From NCBI GenBank assembly GCA_030248135.1, contig JASANC010003689.1:1-64000 (forward strand): a stretch of 64,000 nt of DNA. Reading direction: 5' to 3'. A model generated the notes under the pieces. It had not been told where the DNA came from, searched no databases, and worked only from the letters and a program-made list of their open reading frames with translations. Position numbers and translations under genes: made by a program. Source of the DNA: Theristus sp. LFF4_11. Its lineage: Eukaryota; Nematoda; Chromadorea; Monhysterida; Xyalidae. This document shows positions 48,520 to 61,400 of this stretch, piece after piece. Position 1 is the stretch's first letter. Each line of letters starts with the position of its first letter.

Positions 48520-50455
48520 CGTTGCGAGCACGCCTGCGCTCGCGTCTGGAACTCCGGCGTGACGCACTTCTCATACACCGCGTCGCAAGGTCTGAGGAGA
48601 AACAGAAATGTCTGTTTTACTTCGTCATGTTCAAGCACTAACAGTCATTTGCGTTAACACTCTTGACGGTTGCAGCAAGAAGTTCCACCATGCCAGAGAT
48701 TCGTGTGAGTGAAAGGAATACTCTCCAATGGGTTGGCTGCCCAAAATTATACGTGGTAATAAAATATGTACTAAAAATTTCTGGCTGTTTTCGGAACTGA
48801 TTGTTTTATTCAAAATAAGGAAAATGAGAAGGTACTTACTGTACGTGATGTGAACACGATACAGAGCCTATTTTTTGCAAACGTCCAACCCTTTTTTCAT
48901 AAATTCTGAAACGTGCCTCAACTTATCAACTAACACGTGAAATTCAGCCAGCAGCGGTGCAATTCGCCCGTAGCACGGCGCATTCTGAAGCAGACACGTG
49001 ATTGGGTCTCGCTCGTCCTCGTCGTCGCCAATCAGCGGGCATCTAAGAAAAAGAAAAAATCTCAAAGTCCGTTTGTCCGGTTGTACAATGTACATACGTT
49101 AAAGAAAAAACGATTTCAGCACACGTGGCTTTTTGGGTGAAAACGTCTATGTGTGCTGCGCTTCTAAGAAACTAAACCGTTCAAAAACGGGAGCGCTTTC
49201 ATGAAAACTGTGAACACGCACCAAAAAACACCCGCTAAACTACAGTATGTTTGTTTAATCCTGTCACTTTTTCCTAAAATATACAGCTATCGAAAACAGA
49301 AAGAATGGAGTTCGGAGTTGTACGAAAACATCTAACGCGAAAACTGGGGCATTTGATTTCAAGCAAACCCGATACATTCTTTCTTCGTACTATTCAGTTT
49401 TGCATGCTCCGAATATCCGCGAAACAAAAGTGACAGGTTGAAACAAACACACTGTAGAAGATTGCAAAAAATTCGCCCGATAAGCGGCTGGAAGTGGAAA
49501 GAACCAAAATGATACACGAACTTCACGTTGCTCAGACATGTTTGAAACTGTGCATCCTGACGTACGTACGACTGACACTGCAACAGTCGCACGTACTCAG
49601 ACTCGCACGTCGCATCCACGTCAGCCCCAGCCGCCGTCTGCGAAGGCCAAAATTGAACATCGGCTTCCGCAGTACAGCCCTGTAAACAAAACGTGAAAAC
49701 AAACAAACTGGGTTTTCACAAGCGCATTCCACAGCGGTCAAATACCGGAGCAGCTTGCCGAATGGATACAGTCCAGAATTTTCACGTCACTTTTTCGTCC
49801 TGTCGTCCAACTAAACACGTCACTTTTCTTGCCAAGAACCCCCGCCAAGCGAAAACTTGAATTTGAAACACAGAACAAACGGAATCGGTGCGATTGCTGG
49901 GCTCGGACAAACAAACCATTTGTGGGCAAGATGTCACCGATCTTGAGTCATTATTACATTCAAATTTACGCTCTTATCTGCAAACTTCGAAAGAAGAGAT
50001 GTGTTTAATACGACATGCTCCAGTGTAGAATATGAAGATTCACTGACCATTGATACACGAGACCACCACAAAAAAGGCGACTCAAATCGCGAACACGTGT
50101 TGTAAAAGTGCATGTAATACCGTTTTACCCCCATTAACCCCCTCCCCCACCATTAATCCCCCCCCCACCAATAAACCCCCACCCCTAAAAGTCGCTGACG
50201 TATTAATCACCCATGGGGGTTTATTGGGGGTAATACGGTAAATGGGTTTTCTGTAGCCTCGTTTTCTCAGTGCAACTGGTTGGATTATGTTCAGTACTTG
50301 ACGACGCACAAGTTGACTACTTTAATATGAACACCGTCTTTTTTCGGTTGATTTTACAAAAAAAATAGGAATCTGTCTTTCAAATCCGAAAATTAACTAA
50401 CCATTGGCAATAACAATGCCAAGCACAAATTAATGAGTGATGTTGCGCTTCGCAT
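48520..50455 (-). CDS. Probable secreted Cys-rich protein (tentative exon set)
   Basis: Exon 50455-50402 encodes a signal peptide (MRSATSLINLCLALLLPM). It joins in phase 0 to 49679-49527, giving GCTAEADVQFWPSQ, then ESEYVRLLQCQSYV and FQTC. A third exon (49042 down to a stop at 48868) reads PITCLLQNAPCYGRIAPLLA and ends GLDVCKK. A fourth (48591-48520) reads PCDAVYEKCVTPEF. Cysteines are spaced like small secreted Cys-rich proteins. The order and joins after exon 2 are uncertain: a strong GTACGT donor inside exon 2 would fit exon 3 in phase, and exon 3 may either terminate the gene or splice onward to the fourth. No family is assigned. A MITE-3 derivative lies in intron 1. Confidence 0.4.
50118..50240. 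mobile_element. Short MITE-3 deletion derivative
   Basis: About 123 bp: TACCGTTTTACCCCC at the left, TAATACGGTA at the right, with AAAAGTCGCTGACGTATTAA and CATGGGGG-type palindrome pieces as in the full-length copies. Confidence 0.75.
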
Positions 50456-52262
50456 CGTGGCAAAAGAACTGTATTTGTAACCAGCTGCGGTTTCTTTACC
50501 CTGAAAGATCCACTCCGGAGTCATATTCCAAAAACAAATTTGTAAAAAACTTCTGTTTTAAAATACTATATTTTATTGCATAAAACATTTAATGTTTTCA
50601 CGTCGTCTCACTTAAACTGATGAAGTCAATTTCACTTTCAGCTTGATTGACCCGAAAACGTTTTTTTCAGCGGTTTTTAAAATGCTCGTTTGCATAAACG
50701 AATTAAAACTACACGCGCACAAATATCAATTTATTACGAGCAAAAAAAACATATCATTCGTTCTACCGTAATTTGACCAATTAACTTTCTTTGCAGACAT
50801 ACCGCACATTTATTACAAGATTGGTGTTTTTTTTCAAATGAATCGTATTTATTTTTTATTCTAAAAAACCTTTAACACAATATGCTTAGAAAAACTGGAT
50901 ACAAATTATACAGACCACGTAGTAGGCCTGTCAAAGTTGTCAAGAAAGAATCAACGGAATGTTTTTTGCTAACGTTTATTTAAACTTTCTGTACATATTT
51001 TACAGTAAATAAATAATAAATAAAACAATGTAAGTAAAAACACTAGGAAAATGATTAATTGAAACCAACAATATAGGGAAACTGAAAGTGAAACTAAAAG
51101 TAAAACAAAAGAACAAAGACAAGAATCAAAGACTGCGAAAACATAAATACACACGCACACATTTTTTGAATCCAAACACGTAAAATCAACACCGATTCAT
51201 AACTGATGACTGAGAAATAGAAAAGCGAAATACGACAGTTGGCACGAGATTTGAAAAAAAGAAAAATGAATCAAGAAATGGCGCATCACAAAGTTTGGAT
51301 CATACCAAAAAAGTTACGTAGCAAGTTAAAAAGCATTGCAAGTTTTGATTGTGTTCCGGTAAATACCACACACAAACTAAATTCAATGCATATATAACAA
51401 CAGAGAGACCACCAGAGCAGACAACAGTACCATGTGTGAAACAAGACAATAAACAACAGGAGGAACTCAAAAGAGCAGAAAACCGAAGTGGCGAAAAAAA
51501 GAAACAAGCAGTGGGGAAAAGGTGAAAAACGTTATAACAGGGCACAGGCAGAGGGGCAACAAGAGAGCAAAAAATAACTTACGAAAAATAAATTAGAAGA
51601 AACCCACTCACTAAGAGCTAACAAAAACAATAAGCTAAAATCACTAAATTCAAGCCTGGCTTCACATTTTTTGGTTTTATACTGGCAAAATCGGAATAAT
51701 GAAACATCGTACAAAGGGAATAGGATGTCTCCAGGAAAAAAGTTATGACTTGTACACAAAAGCCTAAATATTGCATATACTGTTTATCAGAACGTGACAA
51801 GCCGAAATGACGTCATGTGCTGTGAAAACATCCGCTTGTCACGCACAAGTACCAGGCTTTCAGCTATCTTTACGAAAAAAAATGTTCCTAAAAATCAAAA
51901 ACGTAAAGACCAGGGGCAGCAAATTAATAAAAAAATACAGTGAAGAATTATGGCATGTCATGTTATTTTTGATAGCGTGCTGCGCACGTGAGCAGCAGCG
52001 AGAAAAAAAACTGTGACGCGCACGTGCGCTAACAAGCAATTTTGGCCTCAAATGAAAAACTCGAGAAATCCTGATTTTTCGTTTGATACAAGAGTCAGTG
52101 CCTAAAAACACAAGAAACGGCCTTCAAAATTCAAAACAGATTCAGAACGAAGAAAAATAAGAAACAAAAAACAGAAATAACAAATCGAGTGTCACACAGA
52201 AAAAGAGCCATTGCACAGCACATCACGAGCAAAACCATGACCAGTGCGACTTCCGGTGTGTG
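50456..52262. other. No gene recognised
   Basis: A/T-rich intergenic sequence. Open frames on the minus strand (for example 50,969-51,175 and 51,286-51,545) are Phe/Cys/Leu-rich and look like chance. An eroded MITE-4 end is present near 51,785-51,865 (GCCGAAATGACGTCATGTGC). Confidence 0.3.
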
Positions 52263-52418
52263 CAGTCGAACTGTAAAATTATGGGCAATCAGCTGATTGG
52301 TTGGTGATCACACGTGACGCACGCTTTCTGCGCAGAACGGACACCTCCGCAGCAATGCCCGCCTAGAATGTCAACATCGCCAATCCGCTGATTCCGCATA
52401 GTTTTACGAGTTCGACTG
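52263..52418. mobile_element. MITE-1 copy
   Basis: Ends CAGTCGAACTG and GAGTTCGACTG are inverted; the arms share AATCAGCTGATTGGTTGGTG and the interior has CCTCCGCAGCAATGCC. It lies just beyond the 3' end of the ABCA coding region. Confidence 0.75.
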
Positions 52419-52460
52419 TGCAAAAACACAATCATGATCAATTCTGCAATCGACGCGACG

Positions 52461-55400
52461 TCAACACGAGACATCCGGTTGGTCGTAATCGAACGCAAGC
52501 ACAGGCCCTGCGAACGCAGTCTCATAAATGCCGGCGTTCAGTTGAGTGACGCCAGTCGAGTGAGCAGCCCCGTTGTGCCTGTCATTCGTCTGTTGCACTG
52601 CTCGATCACCATCACCATCACCATCACCATCGTTCTCAACGAAATCCAACGTTGACTCCGTCACCACCAGCGTTTCGTCGTCGAAATAACCGCGATCGGA
52701 CGCCTCCATAGCGGCCTGAGAGTGCGAGAAAAATCGATGAACAATGAAAAAATGACGCTAAGCTGTTCGAGCGTAAAGGGGCATTCATGAAGCAGTATTT
52801 AGAGACCGCGTAGCCATGTCATAACAAAGCTACTGTTGTTGTTGTTTGTTGCCCCCTTTTTATGCTTACCCAACGCCCTTGGGGAAAGGCAGTGTCGCAA
52901 TGGGCTACGACGTTGGAAGCAGTTTCTATGTTAACAAAGCTACTCGTCACCAAAAGCGATGGGCGCCCACACTTGACGGCGTTCTCTGGGTGCTTTTCTC
53001 GGCTCAATTTAACCTGGCCGAAAACATCGCCAGAATTACTGCTCGTTCGTTCGATACAATCAACCAACCAACCAATTCCGCACACTCGTCGGAGAGGGGA
53101 AAACATCGAACTTTGTCGCTCAAAATCAGCACAAGCACACCACAAGCGCAACATTTCCTTATTATTTAAGATTATTTGAAACCATTCAAATCTCGCCTGA
53201 TGCTGCCGCAGTCGCTGCAGCCGGCGTCTCGCCTCGCCGTCGCCCTGATGCTGGACGAAGCCGACGAACACATTGTCCAGCGTGTTCTGACTGACTGAAT
53301 ACGACTCGATCAATGGCAGAGCCCCGACCATGTCAACGTTCGATCGTTGTTGTTGTTGTGCTCTTGACGATGACGGACGCTGCTGATTGGTGCGTCGCGT
53401 TCTCGCTGGCCAATCAGCAGCGCACACGGCAGTGCGACTCGCGTGCACACACGACTCGGCTGCCGCGAAGATTCTGCTCACAGACACGCTCGACGGAATC
53501 TCGTAATGCACGTAGCTGAAGTGCGACTCCTGGCAGAGGAAAAACGAAAACGATGAACTTGCCGTCTTGTTTTCGGGTGGAGAATTTTTTGGAGGAAAAG
53601 GAATGCTTTTGCAGCGGTTGGCATTATCTTTTCTTCTGGTCTCGAGAGTTTTCCCGAATAAAAACCAGTGCGAACGTCTCACCTTCACGGTTGCATCCGG
53701 GAATCGTTCGTTCATGAACTCGATCAACGCCGCGATCTGCGTGTGCTGCCGGGTCTGCATGTCTTCGCCAGAGTGGTCGAGGTTGTCTGCAAGGAAACGA
53801 ATGCAACAGAGAAATCAATTCTCGTCTTCTGGACGTCGAACGATCAAAACAACACTCCGCGGGTTCATCAGACACTTGTGTTCAGTTAAAGAAAGTTCAG
53901 TTCACTACAGTTGATGATGGGCGATTATTGTAATTCTCTAGCTGTAATTATCCGTACTTGCCTATATAATGTGATCTTTTTCCCTGTAATCTCCGTTGTT
54001 CTCCAGTCCACTAAATCGCCACTCTCTCGCTACTTGGAAGTCTACCCTGCCGCACTGCCAACCCATAAAAAACGAACTGGCCTGCAGAACACCACGGCTC
54101 CGCACGAGCCTGCGCGTTCTGAAGCTGTAGGCTCGAAAAATATCCCTCACGTGCAGCCTGGGGCTGACGCTAAATTGGTGTGATACCCATGCGCAGTGGC
54201 GGCAAATGAACAACAACATAAAAATCGGAAACAACGGCGACAACATGGCGGTGCTTTCTCGGTTGTTGTACATTGAACATAACGGTCATGAAAACCTACG
54301 GGACTGGGACCAGTTCGGAATGAATCAGACCCGTCTGAGACTGATGACCGGGACTCACTTAGAACTAAGCCTGAGAACCACCCTGTCCGAATGAACAAAC
54401 ACAGGACGAGAGATCGAGACCCGCTCCACATAACCGAACCAATAAATTGAACCCCCCCCCAAAAAAACGTGAGCCAACCAATCGCACGCCGTCTATACTT
54501 CACAGCCGTCGATCGTTTGGTGAGGCCAGTTGAGGTGCCACTGCGAGTAGCACTATTGCTGCCAACGGCGGCCGTGCCCAGGCGAAACCGCAGGCTGTAT
54601 CCGTCGCCGTATTTGTTCTTGAGATGCTGCGTACTGCCGAGACACTGCAGACGCCCGTTCACCATGATCGTCAGCCGGCTGCACAGCGCCTCGCACTCTT
54701 CCATGCTGACAAAACGATGAAAACGGGTCTGTTCAGGATGATTTTGAACAAAAATGGATTGTGTAAAATGAAAATCAGATTGTCAGGGTTGATATTTTAG
54801 TTCATTCATTTTCATTGGAACCGTTCACATTCAGATGATGTCAATTTGTAGCGCAAGCATGTCATAGTGTTTGCCAGATCCTATTTTTAAAGTTTCGCAA
54901 AAAGTAAAAGAATACATCGAGATTGTTTGCAATATAGTTCCGAAGAGTTTTAATGCAAAATTAACGACATCTAAACAGTATTAACAGAAAACAAAACCAG
55001 TAAATCTAACCATCTACACCCAATGCAAATCCATAGCGACATCTAACAATATTCACAAAACAACCCCCCAAAATCTCAAGTTAAACACAACCCCCCAAAA
55101 TCTCAAGTTAAACAGTAAAAACCACCAAACTGAACCAGCACCCCGAACAAAAAAAACCAATCGCCACCACCAACCTGTGCGACGTGAAGATCACGGATTT
55201 CCCGGCGCCCACCAGTCCCCGAATGACGTCCCAGAGAAAGCGCCGTGACTGCGGGTCCATTCCGGTGGTCGGCTCATCCAACAGCAACAATTCCGGATCG
55301 TTGATGATGGCGATCGCCACGGAGAGACGCCGTTTAGTGCCGCCCGAGTAGGAGCCAGCCGGGGCGTCCGCGTACGCGTGCAGATCCAGCTTGCCGAGCG

Positions 55401-58400
55401 CCCAGTTGACCACCTGTGCAATTTGGGTTGGGTGCAGCGCTGGGCACATCGGCAACATCAATTCTTTCTTTGTTTTTTTTTAAATTCTAGAGTAGAGACC
55501 GGTCTAAAGCCCTTTTTAACCGGTTTCTTGGTTTTGTTTTTTTCACAACTCCATACCACTTTTATACATTTGCAAGTATCTGACAACACGTTTCAGTGCG
55601 TGACCGTGGCGTTCAGAAATTCAGAAGCCGCACGGACAAATACCCGCGTGCATCACCACAATTTCTGCATACCAATCACATTGATGGATTGTGTACAATC
55701 TGAACTCAAACTTTAACCCTGTTGCGTGCAATACCGTCAGTTTAATTGTAAATCTGACACCTCAATGATGGGTCACCACGAGGTGCTAAACTCAATTAAA
55801 AAAAAACGATAACCAAAGTCCATGGGCAAGAATAAAAAAACAAAAAACCAGCGCGTAACCAACGTTGGCCATGTGCGACTTCGGCACACCGCGCAGTCGC
55901 GAGTACAACTCGAGGTGCTCCCGCGCGGTGAGCTCATCGAAGAGCGCGTCAAACTGCGGACAGTAGCCGACGCGTTGCTGTGCTGCTGTCAACTCATCAG
56001 ACAGCGAGCAACCTGCAATGCGAACGAATTGGCCAGGGTTGATTTTTTGGTGCAAAGTGCATTGTCTGAAGATGCTTCATCGCTCAGTGTCACCGCTGGT
56101 TTTTACGAGCACAAACACACTGGCACACGCACACACACTGCACGCAGGCTGTAGCAGCGCCCGTGTATGCCACTGCGTATGCGACCGTCCGCAACACACA
56201 CGGCTGTGTCCGGTCTTCAGACAAGCACCGAATACGAACACAAAGTACGACTCCAATCGAAAAATGCACAACCCAGAGGAGACAGACGTGCAAACACAAA
56301 ACGTCGTGCTCGCGGCATAACCCACACTGCTCAGACGTATGATGTCATAACACGCGACTTTGCTAGCACTTGCCAAAAAAGTACGAAATGAAAAGCGCTG
56401 CAAATGTCTCCAGTTGAGCTTCGTTTCTCAACAAACAATAAAAAGCCACTCCACCAAAAAATACCAACCAGCCACCCGGGCATCGCCGTTGGTCGTGTCC
56501 AAATCGCCGGCCAATATGCGGAATGTCGTCGTTTTACCAGCGCCATTCAGGCCGAGCAGACCGAAACACTCGCCGCGGGGCACCCCAAGACACAGTGCGT
56601 CAAGCGCCAGCTGAGCGCCACGCTTGCGGGTGTAGTAGACCTGTAGTGCTTGCAGGTGAACTCTATGAGCATTCGCGATGATACATAATAGTGTAAACAC
56701 GCGCATTCATAAAAATGTTTTGCGTTTGAAAATGATCACTCAGCAGGCGTATCAGCTGAGATATACTGAGCTAGGAATGGCACGAAAACCAAAACCGTTT
56801 GTTTTTGGGAAAAAAGACCGGACCGTTTTTACCTCTGAAAAACATTTCCCGACCATTTTGTGACTTGTTTGAATGGTGTAATCAAGCGAGAAAAATTTGC
56901 AAAATAAATAATTCTCTGATCTTTGCAGCATAGTGACGATTGGAATCGGCCCTAATACAGAACGTGAGCTGAAATGCTGCGAAATTTTGTTGACAGCGTT
57001 TCACGCGATCCACCCTGAACTCCACCGACCCTCCACCCCACCTGGCACACTTCACGCACACAGCCACACACATACACCCCCCCCCCGACCTTTGTCAGAT
57101 GCCTGATCTGCACGATGTCCTCGTTGGCGAGTCCACAGAGCACGCGTTGCCTCTCGCGGTGCACGTCGCCGTCGGCGTCGCCGGCCGAACTCAGCAGCAG
57201 CTCAACGTGCGAACGGGCCAACTGCGTCGAGCCGCAATCGGACGGCGGACGACGACGCATCCTGCAGGCATACAGTCCATTTGGCTGATATACAGTCGAA
57301 CTCTAAATTATAGGGGATCAGCTGATTGGTTGGTGGTCACGTGCATGCATGATTTATGTGCACACATTGCTGTGGAGCGTCGTCCAGTAGAGAAAGCATG
57401 CATCACGTGACCACCAACCAATCAGCTTATTCCCTGTAATTTAGAGTTCGACTGTAGCTGAATGGTTCGTTGAATGCACACACGTGCAATTCATGCATGC
57501 ATTCTGTTCAGACAAAACTCCGCCTCCGCAGCAATGTCTGCACAGATGCACGCATCAACTACACGTGTGTGTGCAATCAACCAATCAACTAGCTGTATAT
57601 ATTAGCAAGATGGACTGTAGAGTTCGACTGTAGTCGACTGACGGACTGGGGTGAACAGGATGACTTGGACTAGGGTTGCACCCCACCCATCTTCACTACC
57701 AGTTGTGTCCACTCTTATTTCTCGCCGAGAGGCCCATTTACCGTTTGAAATGGCGATACTCGAGTAGCAACGTGACTGCAAGTGACGCGCAGCCAATCAA
57801 CGCCATCGAAAGTAAATTGCGATTGATGATGTCCCATTGGAATGGATCGCGGATCTTGTCGTACTGACCTGCGAACGAAATTATCGATCGTGTTTTTTTC
57901 TGTGAGCGACAAATAAGAATTTTATACATGTTTGTATCTAGATATTAGACAGAAACAAACAAATCTAGCTGTAGACTAAGCTCACTGCTTGTGCACTAAA
58001 ATTCAATAAACCTGTTTTTTAATTCATGAGGTCCAGTTAAAGAGCAACCTATCAACTACCACCATGTAGTATTTTCAGAGGTGATACAAAATGTTTTCAC
58101 TGACGAAACAAACTAAAAAAACAATTAACAAGAGCAAAACAGTGCGTTTCAGAAAAAAAAAACCGAAGGCAAGGCAACAAATCAAACCATATACAGTCGA
58201 ACTCAAAATTATAGGCAATCAGCGGACTGGTTGGAAATGACGTGATGCATGCTTTCTGTCTATGACAGACTCCGCCTCCACAGCAATGCGCACACAGCAA
58301 ACATCCATGCACGTGATCAACACCAACCAATCGGCTGATTGCCATATAATTCAGGAGTTCTACTGTAAATCTACCAGTCTCGTAAAAGAACTCGTTGAAG

Positions 58401-61400
58401 TAGTGATTGAAGGCGACGTCCATCAAGCCGCGGCCGAGACAGAAACTCGGAAACATCAGGAACAACAGTTTGATGGTCTGGTGCGCCTGCGCCAGCTGCG
58501 TCGAGACGGTGCCGAATAGTTGCAGTAGGAAGGAGCACATGACGCAGGTGATGCCGACGAACAGATTCAGCACGATCATCGCCACGTACGCCGTCGACGG
58601 CTCGGTGAAGTAGAACGACGCAGGGTACATCATCGGCGTCACCGACCAGCTGCGAGAAGTCAAACGTTCAGTGTGGTTTTTTTGGTGAGTTTTGCACCGC
58701 CTTCTCACTCGAGTTTTGTTCAAGAGGGGCGCACCACACTGATGAGGCCTCGATCAGACTCCATCAGACATGATCAGACTCCGTGTGACGTTGACAAGGG
58801 GCCGAAATGCAGAGAAGCCATCATGCAACTTGGATCCATGATCAAATGCCCCCCTCGCCACAAGGCTGCGAACAAGCGCCAAGTTCCGCTCCGGCCTGGG
58901 GCTACCATCACTGATCCGAGTCACATCTCGATTTCGGCGGCTTTTGCCCGCTATATCACCGAAAGGCAACAAACATGAATTCCCGCCAAAAAACAACAGC
59001 AACGCACCCATACAACGCGAAGAGGCATGCGATTGCGGTCAGATTATACTCGGCGACATAAGCGGGTATATTGAACAGTTTCAGTATCAGACAGCAGCAG
59101 GCGGCAGGCACACTGTAGTTCACCAAATCCCAGACGAAGTTGGCCGACCAATAGACGGCCGGCGAGAGGCCGGTCATCGATTGGAGGTGTTTCGCGCGAC
59201 TTTGACGCTCGGCCACCAGGTACAGCACGAACGAGGCGGGCACGAACGACATCGCCGTGATGATGAAGATCGCGATCAGCACGTCCGTGCCTTCCAGACT
59301 GCAAACAGTAGAACTTAAAAAATTGTGGGCAATCAGCTGATTGGCTGGCGATCACGTGCATGCATGCTTTATGTGCAAGCACTACTGTGGAGGCGGAGTC
59401 TATCCTGCACAGAAAGCATGCGAAAAATACGTGAAGTGCTGAATCACAATTTACATAACTTTGTTGTTATTCGTGTTGTCGTGGTGATTCATTTCTCTCG
59501 GAAAAAACACGCTTTTCCGGAAATTGAAATACAGAAAACCACTTTTTGCACTGACATTTTCGCCTGCGACAGCCGCACATTGGTGCCCTCCATCGGGTGA
59601 TTCACCAACGTGATGCCGTACGCGCCCGGGTTTCCGGCCGACTTTGGCAGCGACGCACGTAGCAGCGCGTTGTTGATCGTATTCAGGTAGATCGGCATCG
59701 AGTGGTAGCCCTTGTGGTTGTACCACGCCTGTGTGTAATGTGCGCTCGTTTAAACCTGTCACACTTGTTGGGGTGCGAAACTTTGTATTACAGTACGCAG
59801 AACGAATGTAACGGGCGTTTTTTCGGTTGCTATCAAACGCCCCCATTTGTGCGCTAAGTGAGAATGAGTTACAGAATGAACATGATGAACAGCCACATGG
59901 AAGCTGCTGACAGAGGACATGTCGAATTTTTAATTTTTTTAAATTTTTAATTCCGGATTCTGAGTTTTTCTCCAATAGTTGAGTGTTTTTTTTCGAATCA
60001 CACGAGAAAGAGAAACAATCTCACATATAATACCTTTGAGACATATCTGACGGCGATCTTTCGAAAGCGTGCCGGCGCGCCGCGGCCAAAATGCCACGGA
60101 ACCTCTTGCAGGCCGTGACCGAACGACAATGCACCGTATCTGAAAAAAATGCTTCGAAATGAAAAATTTAAAATTTTAATTTGTATTAGGCTTATCAGAC
60201 AATCAACATGCCCGAATCGACCGAAAACTCCACCCTGCCGTACCTCCTCAGTCGAAACATATCCGTCGTATACAGATAGTATTCGGACTCATTTTGCCCG
60301 GTGATGTCAACGAGCCAATCAGCGGTGACCAGGTGCATCGACGACGGATCTTCGTAGCCCTTTCGACTGCACACGAAGCCGGTACCATCAGCGGTGCACG
60401 AGCACACCGGGTATTTTCGAGGCTGCTTCGTAGGGCCGAGTTCGCTCGCTGCAAATGCAGAGCATCTTTCGATGGATGAGAAGGCTTTCGTGAGAGAGAG
60501 CAAACGACTCAGGTTTTGGCGCCGAACAGATTATGTGGAACGGCAAACCGCTAAAGCATTATGAACATGAAAAGTAAACTTTCTAGGTTCGCTGATGTTT
60601 TACCCAGACTATAAGATGTCTGTGGTAAAACACCTTCGGCAGTTCTGCCTGGTGTCCGTCGCACTGACGAGCCAGGGGGCACAGCGGTATTGTAACAGCG
60701 AACTTCACGTATTGTAAGTTAAAGAAAATCAACCTCCAGAAAAAAAGTAATTTGTCGAAACAAAAAAAAACTAAACGCAACCACTCACGCGCTACCGTCG
60801 CCAGCCACAATCCGACGTCGTCGTCATAATCGTACTGTGCCCTAAATTCTCCATCCCCACGCCACTCGTGATAGCCGCTGGCATTGCCGTTTCTCCGTTG
60901 ATTCTCCATTCTGATGCGGCGTTGCTGTTCATCGGTGGTCGGCGGCACAAAGTTCTCGAGCTTCAGTCCTTTCACGAACACGCGCTTGCAGCCGGGAATG
61001 TAGTATTCGTCGAGGATCGTACGCTTCACCAAGTCACGATCGGTCAGATTCACTTCGTCCGTTCGAAGCCACGTGATGTTCGGGTATTTCAGTAGGCATG
61101 TGGAACCTGAGCATTGTGAGATACAGTCGATTTCTGAATTATATGCAGTTAGCTGATTGGTTCTGGTGGACAAACATGTGATGTGTGCGTTGCTGACCAG
61201 ACGTCGCCTCCGCAGCAATGCCTGCACGGAATGCATGCATACACGCGTCACCAACCAATCAGCTGCTTGCAAATGATATAGAAATAGACTGCAATACGAG
61301 CAGAATTTGCGATGAGTACTAGAATTGTTTTTGACTTTCTGGTTTATTGAAAAAAACGCCAGCAACGGAATAAACGGCACAACAGAGTGCAAGGTGCAAA

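Noticed and set aside
49738..49929. Minus-strand frame ending DCIHSASCSGI as an exon of the Cys-rich gene
   Set aside because: Its phase does not fit between the signal-peptide exon and the next exon, which join cleanly without it.
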